DNA of 64,000 nt from Echinicola jeungdonensis (GCF_030409905.1 NZ_JAUFQT010000002.1:434001-498000), one strand, 5' to 3'. Positions 9,536-19,029 are shown, numbered from the stretch's first letter. The notes: generated by a model from the sequence alone, not told the origin. A program made the numbers and translations.

Positions 9536-9812
9536 GAAAAAGGGAGGAGGGTATTATATTTTTATGTTGAAGGTTGGAATGTTTGGGCCCACTAATTGCA
9601 CTTATTATCTAGATTTTATTTTGGTTGGAGTCTATTTTTCAAGGTATCATCTAGATTAAGTTAAATTACATGAAAGAAATGGATTTGTGGGTATCCAAAA
9701 ATAGCCTTCATTTTCAATGAGGGCTTTAGGGGATGGGCATTTTCAATGCCTTTCTAATAATAGGAGGAGATTAAGGAATATATTTAAAAGGATACATTTC
9801 CAGCTTATTAAC

Positions 9813-9839
9813 AAAAAAAGCGCCCGAAGGCGCTTTTTC
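9813..9839 (-). terminator. Terminator of uxaA
   Basis: A strong hairpin AAAAAGCGCC-CGAA-GGCGCTTTTT lies 33 bases past the uxaA stop, flanked by A and T runs so it could stop transcription from either side. Confidence 0.8.
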
Positions 9840-9871
9840 AATCTATAGTCTAAAATCTATGATCTCCTATT

Positions 9872-11518
9872 TTACAAAGATACGCCCCTTTTCCAAGGGA
9901 TGAAGTCATCCTGGTTAAGGGTCATAGCTTTGGCTTTTTCTTCACCGCTGGCCACTCTAATGATATGTTCAAGGATTTCTTCACCCATTTCTGGAATGCT
10001 TCTATCACCAGAGATTACATCACCAGTGTTGATGTCGATGATATCTGACATCTTTTCTGCCAATTTATGGTTGGAAGAAACTTTCAATACCGGAGTAACA
10101 GGATTACCAGTTGGGGTTCCCAATCCAGTGGTAAATAAGATGATGTTGGCACCTGAACCCGCCATGGCCGTAGTACTTTCCACATCATTACCTGGAGTAC
10201 AAACCAGATTTAAACCGGGCTTGGTAACGTATTCAGCATAATCTAAAACATCCACGATAGGGGAGGTTCCGCCTTTCTTGGCTGCCCCAGCAGATTTCAT
10301 GGCATCTGTAATCAATCCGTCTTTGATATTTCCAGGACTTGGGTTCATATCAAATCCTGATCCCACAGCTTCTGCTGAAGCTGCATAAGCCCGCATAATT
10401 TTTACGAATTTATCAGCAGATTCATCAGAAGTACATCTGTTAATCAATTCTTGCTCAACCCCACAAAGTTCAGGGAATTCAGAAAGGATGGTTTTGCCAC
10501 CAAGAGCAACAATAAGATCCGAAGCATGTCCCACAGATGGGTTGGCAGAAATACCAGAGAATCCATCAGAACCACCGCATTCCAATCCAACGGTCAATTT
10601 GCTCAAGGGAGCAGGCTTCCTTTCAATCTGATCCGCTTCGGTCAGGGCAAGGAAGGTTTTTTGGATGGCATTGGTCAACATGGTCTCCTCTGTCCCTTCT
10701 TTCTGTTGTTCCAATAGGATGACCGGCTTTTTAAGATTTGGATTAATTTTATCCAGTTTTTCCTGCAAAATGGCTGGCTGGGCATTTTGACAACCCAAGC
10801 TCAAGATGGTTGCTCCTGCTACATTAGGATTATTAATATATCCTGCAATCAGGGCGCAAAGCATTTCGGAATCCTGACGAATTCCACCACAACCTGCTTG
10901 GTGGGTTAAGAATTTGACACCATCTATATTCTTAAAAATGCGAGTGTCTTCATCGGATTCGATCGTTTCCGCCGTCAAGTTGGCAATTTTTTCCTTTTGA
11001 CCCTTGGTGTATAGATCCCCCATTTGCTGTACCATTGATTTGTAACGGTTGGGTTTTGCAAAGCCCAATTCCTCCACAAATGCGTTTTTCATGATTTCGA
11101 TATTTCTGTTTTCACAGAATACCAAAGGGATCACCAACCAGTTATTAGTTGTACCCACCTGTCCATCTTCACGGTGGTAACCCATAAAGGTTCTATCCGC
11201 CCATTTACTGACATCAGGTGCGGTCCAGGACTTGAAATCCCTTACCCCGGTAAACTCAGCAGTTTTGTGCGCTACATTTTCTGTTGTCAACACTTCACCT
11301 TCCGCAATTGGGAATAGGGCCCTTCCAACGATGATTCCATACATATATATATCCTGGTCTTTTTCAAAGCCAGACTCGGAAAACTTATGTTTGGCCTGAA
11401 CATCATGGGTGAGGGTGATGTCCTTTCCTTCATAAGTAACCTTTTCTCCCTTTTTCAAATCAGTCAAGGCTACCAGGACATTATCTTTTGGATGAATCTT
11501 TAAAATTTTATGTAACAT
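9872..11518 (-). CDS. uxaA: Altronate dehydratase
   Basis: Dehydrates D-altronate to KDG in the galacturonate branch. The open frame extends to a GTG at 11554, but I place the start at the ATG at 11518 (MLHKILKIHPKDNVLVAL), which matches UxaA N-termini and leaves the operator palindrome at 11538-11557 outside the gene. The protein is then 548 residues. It has the N-terminal SAF domain (about 1-95), then the catalytic UxaA domain with conserved Cys/His segments (HQAGCGGIRQDSE, LGCQNAQP, GLECGGSDGFSG, VCTPGNDVESTTA). The tagaturonate reductase (UxaB) needed to feed it from galacturonate is not in the window. Divergent from kdgK. Confidence 0.95.
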   Translation of the reverse strand: MLHKILKIHPKDNVLVALTDLKKGEKVTYEGKDITLTHDVQAKHKFSESGFEKDQDIYMYGIIVGRALFPIAEGEVLTTENVAHKTAEFTGVRDFKSWTAPDVSKWADRTFMGYHREDGQVGTTNNWLVIPLVFCENRNIEIMKNAFVEELGFAKPNRYKSMVQQMGDLYTKGQKEKIANLTAETIESDEDTRIFKNIDGVKFLTHQAGCGGIRQDSEMLCALIAGYINNPNVAGATILSLGCQNAQPAILQEKLDKINPNLKKPVILLEQQKEGTEETMLTNAIQKTFLALTEADQIERKPAPLSKLTVGLECGGSDGFSGISANPSVGHASDLIVALGGKTILSEFPELCGVEQELINRCTSDESADKFVKIMRAYAASAEAVGSGFDMNPSPGNIKDGLITDAMKSAGAAKKGGTSPIVDVLDYAEYVTKPGLNLVCTPGNDVESTTAMAGSGANIILFTTGLGTPTGNPVTPVLKVSSNHKLAEKMSDIIDINTGDVISGDRSIPEMGEEILEHIIRVASGEEKAKAMTLNQDDFIPWKRGVSL

Positions 11519-11537
11519 AAGGATAAATTGTTTATAT

Positions 11538-11557
11538 TGCGCAATCGATTGCACAAG
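11538..11557. promoter_or_regulatory. Candidate LacI-family operator between uxaA and kdgK
   Basis: TTGCGCAATC/GATTGCACAA has 9 of 10 arm positions symmetrical around the same AATCGATT core found at 4935-4950 and 9520-9535. It lies 20 bases upstream of the chosen uxaA ATG. Confidence 0.65.
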
Positions 11558-11622
11558 TTAGCTAAAAAAAAATTAAACCGAATAAATTTCCGGTTTTTTT
11601 TCAAAACAAACATATTTTGGCC

Positions 11623-11638
11623 TTAATTCGGGAATTAA
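11623..11638. promoter_or_regulatory. Perfect palindrome just upstream of kdgK
   Basis: TTAATTC-GG-GAATTAA is a perfect 16-base palindrome ending 14 bases before the kdgK ATG. A promoter-like TATTTTGG (11613-11620; Bacteroidota -7 consensus TAnnTTTG) lies next to it. It could be a second operator; its sequence differs from the AATCGATT sites. Confidence 0.4.
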
Positions 11639-11652
11639 AATCAAAGCTATAG

Positions 11653-12648
11653 ATGAATAAACGAGTAATAACTTTAGGAGAAATCATGATGAGGCTCTCC
11701 ACACCGGGGTATGAGCGATTTGTCAATGCAAGTAATTTTAATGCTGTTTATGGCGGGGCTGAGGCCAATGTGGCCGTGTCTTTGGCCAACTGGGGCGTTT
11801 CAGCTGCCCATGTAACTGCATTTCCAAGTAATGATTTGGGAAAAGCAGCGACTCAATATTTGCGTTTTGCCGGAGTAGATACCTCACATATCTTTTTTGA
11901 AGAAGGCCGAATGGGTCTTTATTTTTTGGAAAACGGTGCGATGCAGCGTTCTTCTAAAATTATTTATGACCGTTTTGATTCTGTTTTTGCCAATTTTGAT
12001 GCTGATAAGGTAGATTGGAAAGCCATATTTGAAGGGGCTGATTGGTTCCATTGGACGGGAATTACCCCGGCCATTTCTGCGTCTGCTGCCAAGTTGTGCC
12101 AGGATGCTGTAAAGGCTGCCAAAAAACAAGGGGTTAAAATCAGTGGAGACATTAATTATAGAAGGAACCTTTGGCAATATGGAAAACAGCCATTGGACAT
12201 TATGCCGGAGCTGATTGAGCAAACTGATCTGATCATTGCAGGATTGACAGATTTTGAAAATTGCATGGGCATTTATGAATCTGACTTTGTTACTGCCTGC
12301 AAAAAAGCTCAAGAGCAATATCCCTCTATTAAATATGTATCCACAACTTACCGCGAATCCATCAGTGCTTCCCATAATAAATTAATGGGCGTGCTTTGGA
12401 ATGGCAAGGAGTTGTTGGAGTCCAAATCTTATGATATGACCCATATTGTGGATCGAGTTGGCGGAGGAGATGCCTATATGGCCGGTTTGATTTATGGCTT
12501 GTTGGGTGCGGATGACCAGGAAGCCCTTGAATTTGCTGTGGCTGCCTCTGTTTTGAAGCACTCCATCCCAGGTGATGCCAATTTTGTGACCGTGGATGAA
12601 GTCATGCAATTAGTAAAAGGAGAAAACGTAGGAAAACTGTTAAGATAA
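11653..12648 (+). CDS. kdgK: 2-keto-3-deoxygluconate kinase (PfkB family)
   Basis: Phosphorylates KDG to KDPG with ATP, the step where both uronate branches join. The 331-residue protein has the N-terminal PfkB substrate motif GGAEANVAVSLA (about 35-46) and the C-terminal ATP/anion-hole motif DRVGGGDAYMAG (about 267-278) with its catalytic Asp. ISGDINYRRNLW near residue 168 is typical of KDG kinases. It is the first gene of an operon with the aldolase (10-base gap) and the TRAP transporter genes. An operator-like palindrome lies in the divergent region shared with uxaA. Confidence 0.95.
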   Translation: MNKRVITLGEIMMRLSTPGYERFVNASNFNAVYGGAEANVAVSLANWGVSAAHVTAFPSNDLGKAATQYLRFAGVDTSHIFFEEGRMGLYFLENGAMQRSSKIIYDRFDSVFANFDADKVDWKAIFEGADWFHWTGITPAISASAAKLCQDAVKAAKKQGVKISGDINYRRNLWQYGKQPLDIMPELIEQTDLIIAGLTDFENCMGIYESDFVTACKKAQEQYPSIKYVSTTYRESISASHNKLMGVLWNGKELLESKSYDMTHIVDRVGGGDAYMAGLIYGLLGADDQEALEFAVAASVLKHSIPGDANFVTVDEVMQLVKGENVGKLLR

Positions 12649-12658
12649 AACCATAAAA

Positions 12659-13330
12659 ATGAGATTTTCTAAAAGCGAAATTACTGCCGCAATGGAAGCT
12701 ACCGGGATGATCCCGGTTTTTAACCACAGTGACATTGAAGTAGCCAAAAGTGTTGTGGACAGCTCTTATCAAGGAGGTGTCCGTGTTTTTGAATTTACCA
12801 ACAGAGGGGCAAACTCTCTGGAAGTATTTAAAGCTTTAAAAGAATACGCCAAGCAATATGAGGATTTGATTTTAGGGATTGGAACCATTTTCACTCCTGC
12901 CGAAGCGGAGGAATTTTTGGAAGCGGGAGCGGATTTTATTGTTTCTCCAGCTTTGATTCCTAATATCGGTGCTTTCTGTAACAACAAGGGCATCCTTTGG
13001 ATTCCTGGTTGCGGTACTGTGACCGAAATTTATAATGCCAAAGAAATGGGAGCGGAAGTAGTAAAAGCTTTCCCTGGCAATGTGTTGGGGGCATCTTTTG
13101 TATCAGCTGTCAAAGCGGTAATGCCCGATCTTAAAATCATGCCTACAGGCGGTGTAGAACCCACCGAAGATAACCTTTCTAAATGGTTTGGGGCAGGTGT
13201 GGTCTGTGTAGGTATGGGCTCTCAGTTGTTCAAAAAAGAATGGATTAGAAATAAAGATTTTGCCCCATTGGAAAAACAAATTGGCCAGACATTGGAGCTA
13301 ATTCAATCGATCAAAAAGAAAAATTCTTAA
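12659..13330 (+). CDS. eda: KDPG (2-keto-3-deoxy-6-phosphogluconate) aldolase
   Basis: Splits KDPG into pyruvate and glyceraldehyde-3-phosphate. The 223 residues form a class I aldolase barrel: the Schiff-base lysine is in VVKAFPGN (about residue 136), the general-acid/base Glu is near FEFTNRG/GIGTIF (45-80), and the phosphate-binding loop is PTGGVEPTEDNL (about 162-173). The family also handles 4-hydroxy-2-oxoglutarate, so bifunctionality is possible. Tightly packed between kdgK and dctP (4-base gap to dctP). Confidence 0.95.
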   Translation: MRFSKSEITAAMEATGMIPVFNHSDIEVAKSVVDSSYQGGVRVFEFTNRGANSLEVFKALKEYAKQYEDLILGIGTIFTPAEAEEFLEAGADFIVSPALIPNIGAFCNNKGILWIPGCGTVTEIYNAKEMGAEVVKAFPGNVLGASFVSAVKAVMPDLKIMPTGGVEPTEDNLSKWFGAGVVCVGMGSQLFKKEWIRNKDFAPLEKQIGQTLELIQSIKKKNS

Positions 13331-13334
13331 TGGA

Positions 13335-14348
13335 ATGATATTTTCAAATTTCAATAAACCCTTCCGCTTTATTGCGTTGTTTAAGTTGCTGATTATATGT
13401 TTTTTAACAGCAGCTGTTTCATGTGATGGTCCCGGTGGTGTCCGTTATATTAAGTTAGGACATGGACTAGATATTAACCACCCTGTCCATGATGCAATGG
13501 TATATATGGCCGAGCGGATAGAGGAAAAATCAAATGGAAAAATGATTGTACAGGTTTATCCTAATGCCCAGCTGGGTAGTGAAAGGGAACTTGTAGAATT
13601 GTTACAAATCGGAAGCCTTGGGATGACCAAAGTTTCCTCTGCGGTAATGGAGAGTTTTGCACCCAAAATCCAAGTGCTTAGTCAGCCTTATTTATTTAGA
13701 AATGATGAACACCGGGAAAGGGTACTGAATGGTCCTATAGGAAAATCATTGCTTAATGAGGGAACCCAATTTTGGTTAAAAGGCCTGTGCTATTATGATG
13801 CAGGATCCAGAAGTTTTTACACCAAGGATGCCCCAGTAGAAACCCCTGAAGATTTGGTGGGAAAGAAAATCCGGGTAATGGAAAGCAATACAGCCATCAA
13901 TATGGTCAATAGCTTTGGCGGTTCCCCAACCCCAGTTTCCTGGGGTGAACTATATACCGCCTTGCAGCAAGGTATTGTGGATGGTGCGGAAAATAACCCA
14001 CCAAGTTTACTTAGTTCCAGGCATTATGAGGTTTGTAAGTACTATTCCTTAAATGAGCATACCGCTGTTCCTGACATGTTAATTGTGAGTACTAAAGTTT
14101 GGGAAAGGCTTTCCGAACAAGAGAAGCAATGGCTGCAGGAAGCTGCTGATGAATCCGCTACCTACCAATATAAGATTTGGGCAGAAGCTGAGGAGGAAGC
14201 TATGGAAGAGTTAAAGAAAGCGGGTGTAACGGTTACCCGCCCAGACAAAGAACCATTCCGCAAAGCAGTTGAAGGTATGTATGAGCAATTTGAAGAGGAT
14301 AAACCAGAAATGTATGAAATCATTGAAAAAATAAGAAACCATGAATAG
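13335..14348 (+). CDS. dctP: TRAP transporter solute-binding protein (DctP), lipoprotein type
   Basis: Binds the transported acid, here probably a hexuronate given its operon. The 337-residue protein has the DctP fold: LGHGLDINHPVHDAMVYMAE, then YPNAQLGSERE, LVGKKIRVM with the substrate-carboxylate Arg, and GIVDGAENNP. Unusually for a Gram-negative TRAP binding protein it has a lipobox (LTAAVSC, Cys near residue 31) after a hydrophobic stretch, so it is probably membrane-anchored. Start is the ATG at 13335, 4 bases after the aldolase stop; it overlaps dctQ by 8 bases. Confidence 0.93.
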   Translation: MIFSNFNKPFRFIALFKLLIICFLTAAVSCDGPGGVRYIKLGHGLDINHPVHDAMVYMAERIEEKSNGKMIVQVYPNAQLGSERELVELLQIGSLGMTKVSSAVMESFAPKIQVLSQPYLFRNDEHRERVLNGPIGKSLLNEGTQFWLKGLCYYDAGSRSFYTKDAPVETPEDLVGKKIRVMESNTAINMVNSFGGSPTPVSWGELYTALQQGIVDGAENNPPSLLSSRHYEVCKYYSLNEHTAVPDMLIVSTKVWERLSEQEKQWLQEAADESATYQYKIWAEAEEEAMEELKKAGVTVTRPDKEPFRKAVEGMYEQFEEDKPEMYEIIEKIRNHE

Positions 14349-14835
14349 TAGCACATCTCTGAAACTTAGAATCAACCAAAAGGTAGGCGTTTTGCTGATA
14401 ATTATCATGGCTTTGATGGTGATTAATGTGACCTGGCAGGTATTGTCCCGATATGTGGTGATGTCCCCCAGTTCCTTTACAGATGAATTGGCCAGGTTCC
14501 TTTTGATTTGGTTAGGCTTGTTGGGAGCCGCTTATGTAGCTGGTCATAATGAGCATTTGGCCATTGATATTTTACCGCAAAAATTAACAGGGAAAGCCAA
14601 GGATAAATTGATGATCTTTATTCATTTTATCATTATTTGCTTTGCCATACCCGTAATGATTTTTGGAGGAAGTAACCTGGTGTATATCACTTATATTCTA
14701 GGCCAAAAATCTACCACTTTGCAGGTTCCATTGGCTTATATCTACACCATTATTCCCATCAGTGGATTATTGATCCTTTTATATCAGATTTTGGATATCA
14801 AATCAATTCTTCATCATCATAAAAACCCGAAATAG
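14341..14835 (+). CDS. dctQ: TRAP transporter small membrane subunit
   Basis: A 164-residue integral membrane protein with four hydrophobic helices, the size and layout of DctQ. It contains the family segment SSFTDELARFLLIWLGLLGA (about 40-59). It partners the large subunit DctM directly downstream (6-base gap) and overlaps dctP by 8 bases, so the three are translated together. Confidence 0.93.
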   Translation: MNSSTSLKLRINQKVGVLLIIIMALMVINVTWQVLSRYVVMSPSSFTDELARFLLIWLGLLGAAYVAGHNEHLAIDILPQKLTGKAKDKLMIFIHFIIICFAIPVMIFGGSNLVYITYILGQKSTTLQVPLAYIYTIIPISGLLILLYQILDIKSILHHHKNPK

Positions 14836-14841
14836 TCAACA

Positions 14842-16137
14842 ATGGAATATTTAAGTATTTTAATATTAGTCTTAAGTTTTGTGACCCTGATGGGAGTTGG
14901 GGTGCCGGTGGCCTGGAGTTTGGGCTTTTCCAGTTTTTTGACCTTAATTGTGACCGTTGCAGGGGTTCCTGCGGCAACTACCATTGCTCAAAGGATGGGG
15001 GCGGGGTTAAATAGTTTCTCTTTGCTGGCCATTCCTTTCTTCATCCTTGCCGGGGAAATCATGAACAAAGGTGGAATTGCCAATCGCCTGATCAACCTGG
15101 CCAAGGCCATGACAGGAAGGCTTCCCGGTGGGTTGATTTATGTAAACGTTATTGCTGCCATGCTTTTTGGTGCCATTGCAGGTTCTGCCGTGGCAGCTGC
15201 ATCAGCCATTGGAAGTATTTTGGGTAAAAGAATGGAAGAAGATGGTTATCCAAAGGAGTTGGGTGTAGCCCTTAATGTTACCTCTTCAACTACCGGTTTG
15301 ATCATTCCTCCTTCCAATATTCTCATCGTTTACTCCCTGGCCAGTGGCGGGGTGTCTATTGCGGCCTTGTTCGTAGCGGGTTATATTCCTGGACTTCTGG
15401 TAGGTCTATTGTTGATGGGAATGGGAGCCTATTTTGTAAGAAAGAAAAAATTGCCTGCCGGTGAAGCTACCTCTTGGGTCGAATTGGGGAAAGTGTTTTT
15501 ACAAGCACTTCCAAGTTTGACTTTATTGGTAATTGTAATTGGAGGTATCATTGCCGGGATCTTTACAGCTACTGAAGCTTCTGCCATTGCGGTAATATAT
15601 ACTTTGATCCTTTCCTTTTTGAATAGGGAATTAAAATTGAAGGAGCTTCCAGCTATCCTGTTAAAATCTTCCGCCACTACCGCCGTGGTAGCCATGTTGA
15701 TTGCAACCTCCATGAGTATGTCTTGGGTAATGTCCAGTGAAGATATTCCCCAATCCATCAGTAGGATTTTGTTAAGCTTGAGTGAAAATAAATACGTCAT
15801 TCTAATCATTATCAACCTTATCCTATTATTTGTAGGGGTATTTATGGATATGACTCCAGCGGTATTGATCTTTACTCCAATTTTCCTTCCTGTAGTAACC
15901 GAATTGGGAATTGATCCGGTACACTTTGGAATTATCATGGTATTGAACCTTTGTATCGGGCTTTGTACCCCTCCAGTGGGTTCCGTGCTCTTTATTGGGG
16001 TAGGGGTGGCCAAGACCTCCATTTCCAAAGTCGTCAGGCCCTTGATGCCTTTCTTCTTTGCCATGATCATAGGATTGATCCTTATCACTTTGTTCCCTCA
16101 ATTAGTCCTTTGGCTGCCTCAGTTCTTTGGATTGTAG
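14842..16137 (+). CDS. dctM: TRAP transporter large permease subunit
   Basis: The Na+-coupled permease of the TRAP system, 431 residues with about 12 membrane helices. Family segments seen are PFFILAGEIMNKGG (about 66-79), the GAIAGSAVAAASAIGSIL loop, VTSSTTGLIIPPSN, GVFMDMTPAVLIFTPIF and NLCIGLCTPPVGSVLF. It ends the uronate operon and is followed by a clear terminator at 16163-16196. Confidence 0.95.
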   Translation: MEYLSILILVLSFVTLMGVGVPVAWSLGFSSFLTLIVTVAGVPAATTIAQRMGAGLNSFSLLAIPFFILAGEIMNKGGIANRLINLAKAMTGRLPGGLIYVNVIAAMLFGAIAGSAVAAASAIGSILGKRMEEDGYPKELGVALNVTSSTTGLIIPPSNILIVYSLASGGVSIAALFVAGYIPGLLVGLLLMGMGAYFVRKKKLPAGEATSWVELGKVFLQALPSLTLLVIVIGGIIAGIFTATEASAIAVIYTLILSFLNRELKLKELPAILLKSSATTAVVAMLIATSMSMSWVMSSEDIPQSISRILLSLSENKYVILIIINLILLFVGVFMDMTPAVLIFTPIFLPVVTELGIDPVHFGIIMVLNLCIGLCTPPVGSVLFIGVGVAKTSISKVVRPLMPFFFAMIIGLILITLFPQLVLWLPQFFGL

Positions 16138-16162
16138 GAGAAAAAGTGAAAACAATATTATT

Positions 16163-16196
16163 AAAAAGGTCCCTGGATTTCAGGGGCCTTTTTTTA
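16163..16196 (+). terminator. Terminator of the kdgK-dctM operon
   Basis: AAGGTCCCTG-gattt-CAGGGGCCTT is followed by seven T, 26 bases after the dctM stop. Confidence 0.85.
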
Positions 16197-16226
16197 TGCC
16201 TAAGGATTTTCACATAGAATAAAGTG

Positions 16227-16270
16227 TCCACGAATCCGCCTCTGCGGACTTGTTACACTAATTAGCACAA
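16227..16270. repeat. Dispersed repeat (TCCACGAATCCGC type), second copy
   Basis: Shares TCCACGAATCCGC, a GCGG arm and ACTAATTA-CAC with 7948-7992. It lies in a 646-base gap (16138-16783) that has a terminator, this repeat and two hairpins, and no gene. Confidence 0.6.
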
Positions 16271-16336
16271 ATTTTTTTAATGAATTGGCTGTTTCTTTTA
16301 AAACTTGGTGAATCGGATCTGATCGTTTTTTGGCTA

Positions 16337-16357
16337 GTTTGGATTTGCAATTCAAAC
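16337..16357. repeat. Hairpin with ATTTGCAAT core, copy 1
   Basis: Arms GTTTG/CAAAC enclose gATTTGCAATt. The core is shared with hairpins at 16521-16543 and 25923-25945 while the stems differ. Confidence 0.55.
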
Positions 16358-16520
16358 TTTAAATAGAAGTGGTATATATTCACCAGAGTTTGCAATAATA
16401 TAAACCGTGCCGATGGCACTTTTGGGAAGGAGGGAAACAAGTTTCCCTGGGATAAATCCGTAGGTTACCATATCGGTTAATGTTTTTTTATGTCGATTAA
16501 AAAAATAAAAGTCCGAAACT

Positions 16521-16543
16521 GGTCGGAATTTGCAATCCCGACC
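16521..16543. repeat. Hairpin with ATTTGCAAT core, copy 2
   Basis: Perfect arms GGTCGG/CCGACC enclose aATTTGCAATc. It has the same core as 16337-16357 with a different stem. Confidence 0.6.
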
Positions 16544-16783
16544 CTAAATAAGGGGGATTTACAATCACACTAACTATCCAAATTGGAAACTATTTAGCGG
16601 GGAACTAAAATTTATCATTTTCTCAAAAGGTCCATCTGCCTTTACTTTTTATCAAGGAGCATAGTAATATTCTTTTACTTTCAGTGGACGATGGACTGTT
16701 AGCTGCTGACCTTTTAATTAGTTATTCCATGTGCCTGAAAAAATTGTTAACTTATAATTCATCAGGACAAAGATATTCTTTCA

Positions 16784-18487
16784 ATGAAAAATACAGCCTC
16801 AAGCCATTCTTCAAAAACAGAACGGTCCAATCGGGTGTTGGACAATCAGTATCAGCCCAGCAAGGATTTTTGGGAAAGTGATCTGATATTGTCCTTTTTT
16901 TTGAAAAAAGAGTTTCCGGAAGAGACTTGGAATTACCTTCAACCTTTCCTTTCTCAACTTGGAAAAACAGCAGCCACTATCATGGATGAATTATCCCTGA
17001 CAGCAGATAAACATGGGCCGGTGTTGAAAAAGAGAAACCACTTAGGGGAAACGGTAAATGAAATCGTCTTTCATCCTTATTACAATGAATTGTTGAAAAT
17101 AGCTGTTGAATCAGGTTTATTTAAGGTTAAATGGTCTATTGAAGCGAGAAAAAACCATGGTGATTATCTCCATCGAATGGGATTTGGATTGGCTTTTCTG
17201 TATGGAATGGGGGATGCCAGTGTGCCCTGTCCATTGTGCATGACAGATGGGGCAGCCAGGTTGATTGACCGGTATGGCAGGGATGAGGATAAAGGAAGAC
17301 TCTTGCCTCATATTTATGCAGATTTGGTTGAGGAACTTTATACCGGAGCCATGTTTTTGACCGAAAAAATTGGAGGGTCAGATGTAGGGGCTAATCTGGT
17401 GGAAGCAAATCATCAAGAAGGGGATTATTATTTGCTGAATGGAGAAAAATGGTTTTGTAGTAATGCCAATGCAGACCTGATTTTGGTTTTGGCAAGGACC
17501 AAACCTGAAATAGAGGGGACAAAAGGTCTTTCTATTTTTTTGGTTGAAAGGCAGAAACCTGATGGAACAACAAATGAGATGGATGTCATCCGCCTAAAAG
17601 AAAAGTTAGGGGTAAGATCTATGGCCAGTGCAGAAATCCTTTTGACCGATACCTTGGGGAAAAGGCTGGGGAAAGAGGGGGAAGGATTTAAGATCATGAC
17701 CGATATGATTAACCTATCCAGGCTTTGGAATGCAGTCATTGCTATTTCCAGTTATAGACGATGCCTGGTGGAAGCTTATCAGTTTTTATCCCACCGTCAA
17801 ACTTTTGGAAAAAAAGCATTGGAACATGCTTTGGTAAGAACCAAGCTGGAAGAACTTATAGCCAATTATTTGGCAGATTTTTATCTTACCTGGAAAACCA
17901 TCCGGACCCTTGATGAGGGTGACAACGGAAATGAAAAAAGTCGAGAACTGGTTCGAATACTGACCCCCATGGTCAAAAAGAAAACGGCAGAAACAGCTGT
18001 GTATGGAATCAGGGAAAGTATGGAATTGATGGGTGGACTTGGGTACATTGAAGACACCGTGATTCCCAAATTTATGAGAGACACTTTGGTTTTACCAATT
18101 TGGGAAGGGGCTGGGAATATCATGGTGTTGGATATGTTAAGAGCAATTAGAAAATCAGATGGGCTCTCTATTTTGTATTCTGAAATGTATAAAATATTCA
18201 ATGAATCGGGTAAATTTGAAGATGAATTGAATAAGTTGGAGAACCTTATGGGTGCCATTGAAAACTTCAAAGAAATGGATCAGGATTCTTTGGAAGCAAG
18301 TGCTAAAGGGATATTTGAAGATTTGACGCGCTTATATCAAATTGCATTATTAAAAAAAGCAATGGTTCAGGAAAATGAGCCTTGGATATTGCCGACTATA
18401 GAATATTTACAGGGAAGGAAGAAGGAGAGCCATTTAATTTCTCCGCTTTCAGTACAGCAAGTAAAGGGGATGATGGGTTGGAGGTGA
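16784..18487 (+). CDS. AidB-like acyl-CoA dehydrogenase
   Basis: A flavoprotein of 567 residues from the acyl-CoA dehydrogenase superfamily, closest in layout to the AidB branch, which is longer than ordinary acyl-CoA dehydrogenases (about 380). Segments seen are FLTEKIGGSDVGANL (about 190-204), GEKWFCSNANAD, the arginine/FAD region RQTFGKKALEHALV, and YGIRESMELMGGLGYIEDT followed by IWEGAGNIMVLDMLR near residue 440-455. A helical C-terminal extension follows. It stands alone, with large gaps on both sides (646 and 542 bases). The physiological substrate cannot be told; a role in alkylation or acyl-CoA metabolism would be a guess. Confidence 0.85.
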   Translation: MKNTASSHSSKTERSNRVLDNQYQPSKDFWESDLILSFFLKKEFPEETWNYLQPFLSQLGKTAATIMDELSLTADKHGPVLKKRNHLGETVNEIVFHPYYNELLKIAVESGLFKVKWSIEARKNHGDYLHRMGFGLAFLYGMGDASVPCPLCMTDGAARLIDRYGRDEDKGRLLPHIYADLVEELYTGAMFLTEKIGGSDVGANLVEANHQEGDYYLLNGEKWFCSNANADLILVLARTKPEIEGTKGLSIFLVERQKPDGTTNEMDVIRLKEKLGVRSMASAEILLTDTLGKRLGKEGEGFKIMTDMINLSRLWNAVIAISSYRRCLVEAYQFLSHRQTFGKKALEHALVRTKLEELIANYLADFYLTWKTIRTLDEGDNGNEKSRELVRILTPMVKKKTAETAVYGIRESMELMGGLGYIEDTVIPKFMRDTLVLPIWEGAGNIMVLDMLRAIRKSDGLSILYSEMYKIFNESGKFEDELNKLENLMGAIENFKEMDQDSLEASAKGIFEDLTRLYQIALLKKAMVQENEPWILPTIEYLQGRKKESHLISPLSVQQVKGMMGWR

Positions 18488-18696
18488 TGAATTAAAAGTT
18501 GGAATGTCATTTAAGAACTGAAGCCTGGTACCAAGATTTATATCTATTAAGACCCTGTCAATTTGCCTGGAGCTTGAATCTTTGGGAAAAATAATAACTA
18601 GGGTTTTAAATTTTTAACGTTAAAAATAAATACCGGTAGAATGTAAAAAGGTTAAAAGTCGGTCTATTTTTAATTTATTCATTATCATCAAACTAA

Positions 18697-18760
18697 GCCC
18701 TGAATAGGGCGAAATAAGTCAACCAAGGATTTGGACCTTGGAGAAACTAGCTCCTAGTTT
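18697..18760. repeat. Cluster of three tandem small hairpins
   Basis: GCCCT-gaat-AGGGC (18697-18710), CCAAGG-...-CCTTGG (18723-18741) and the perfect AAACTAG-ctc-CTAGTTT (18744-18760) follow each other within 64 bases. The surrounding gap (18488-19029) has no gene. The arrangement resembles the four-hairpin cluster at 21217-21305, with unrelated stem sequences. Confidence 0.6.
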
Positions 18761-19029
18761 TTTGGTTGGAGCGGCAAAACTTTTACTATTCCTGTTTCTT
18801 TTCCCCTAAAACCTAAAGGACTAAATTTCAGGAAAAAAGGATTCCAAATTTCTGGATTACTTATTAGGATTTTAAATCCTTAAAAAGGGGATCCGAAAAT
18901 GTAAATTCCGAATAACCGGACATTTAATTTTGATCCAAAATTTCCCTATCAGTCCGTATTTCCTTTAATTTTCTTTTGATGATTTTCCGATCATTTGTTT
19001 AAGTTTACCCAGATTTTGGATTCAAAGCT

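Noticed and set aside
11519..11554. GTG start for uxaA at 11554
   Set aside because: It would place an operator palindrome inside the coding region, and the added residues do not look like the UxaA N-terminus.
9872..16137. A complete galacturonate pathway
   Set aside because: UxaC and UxaA are present but no tagaturonate reductase (UxaB) gene is in the window, so only the glucuronate branch is complete here.
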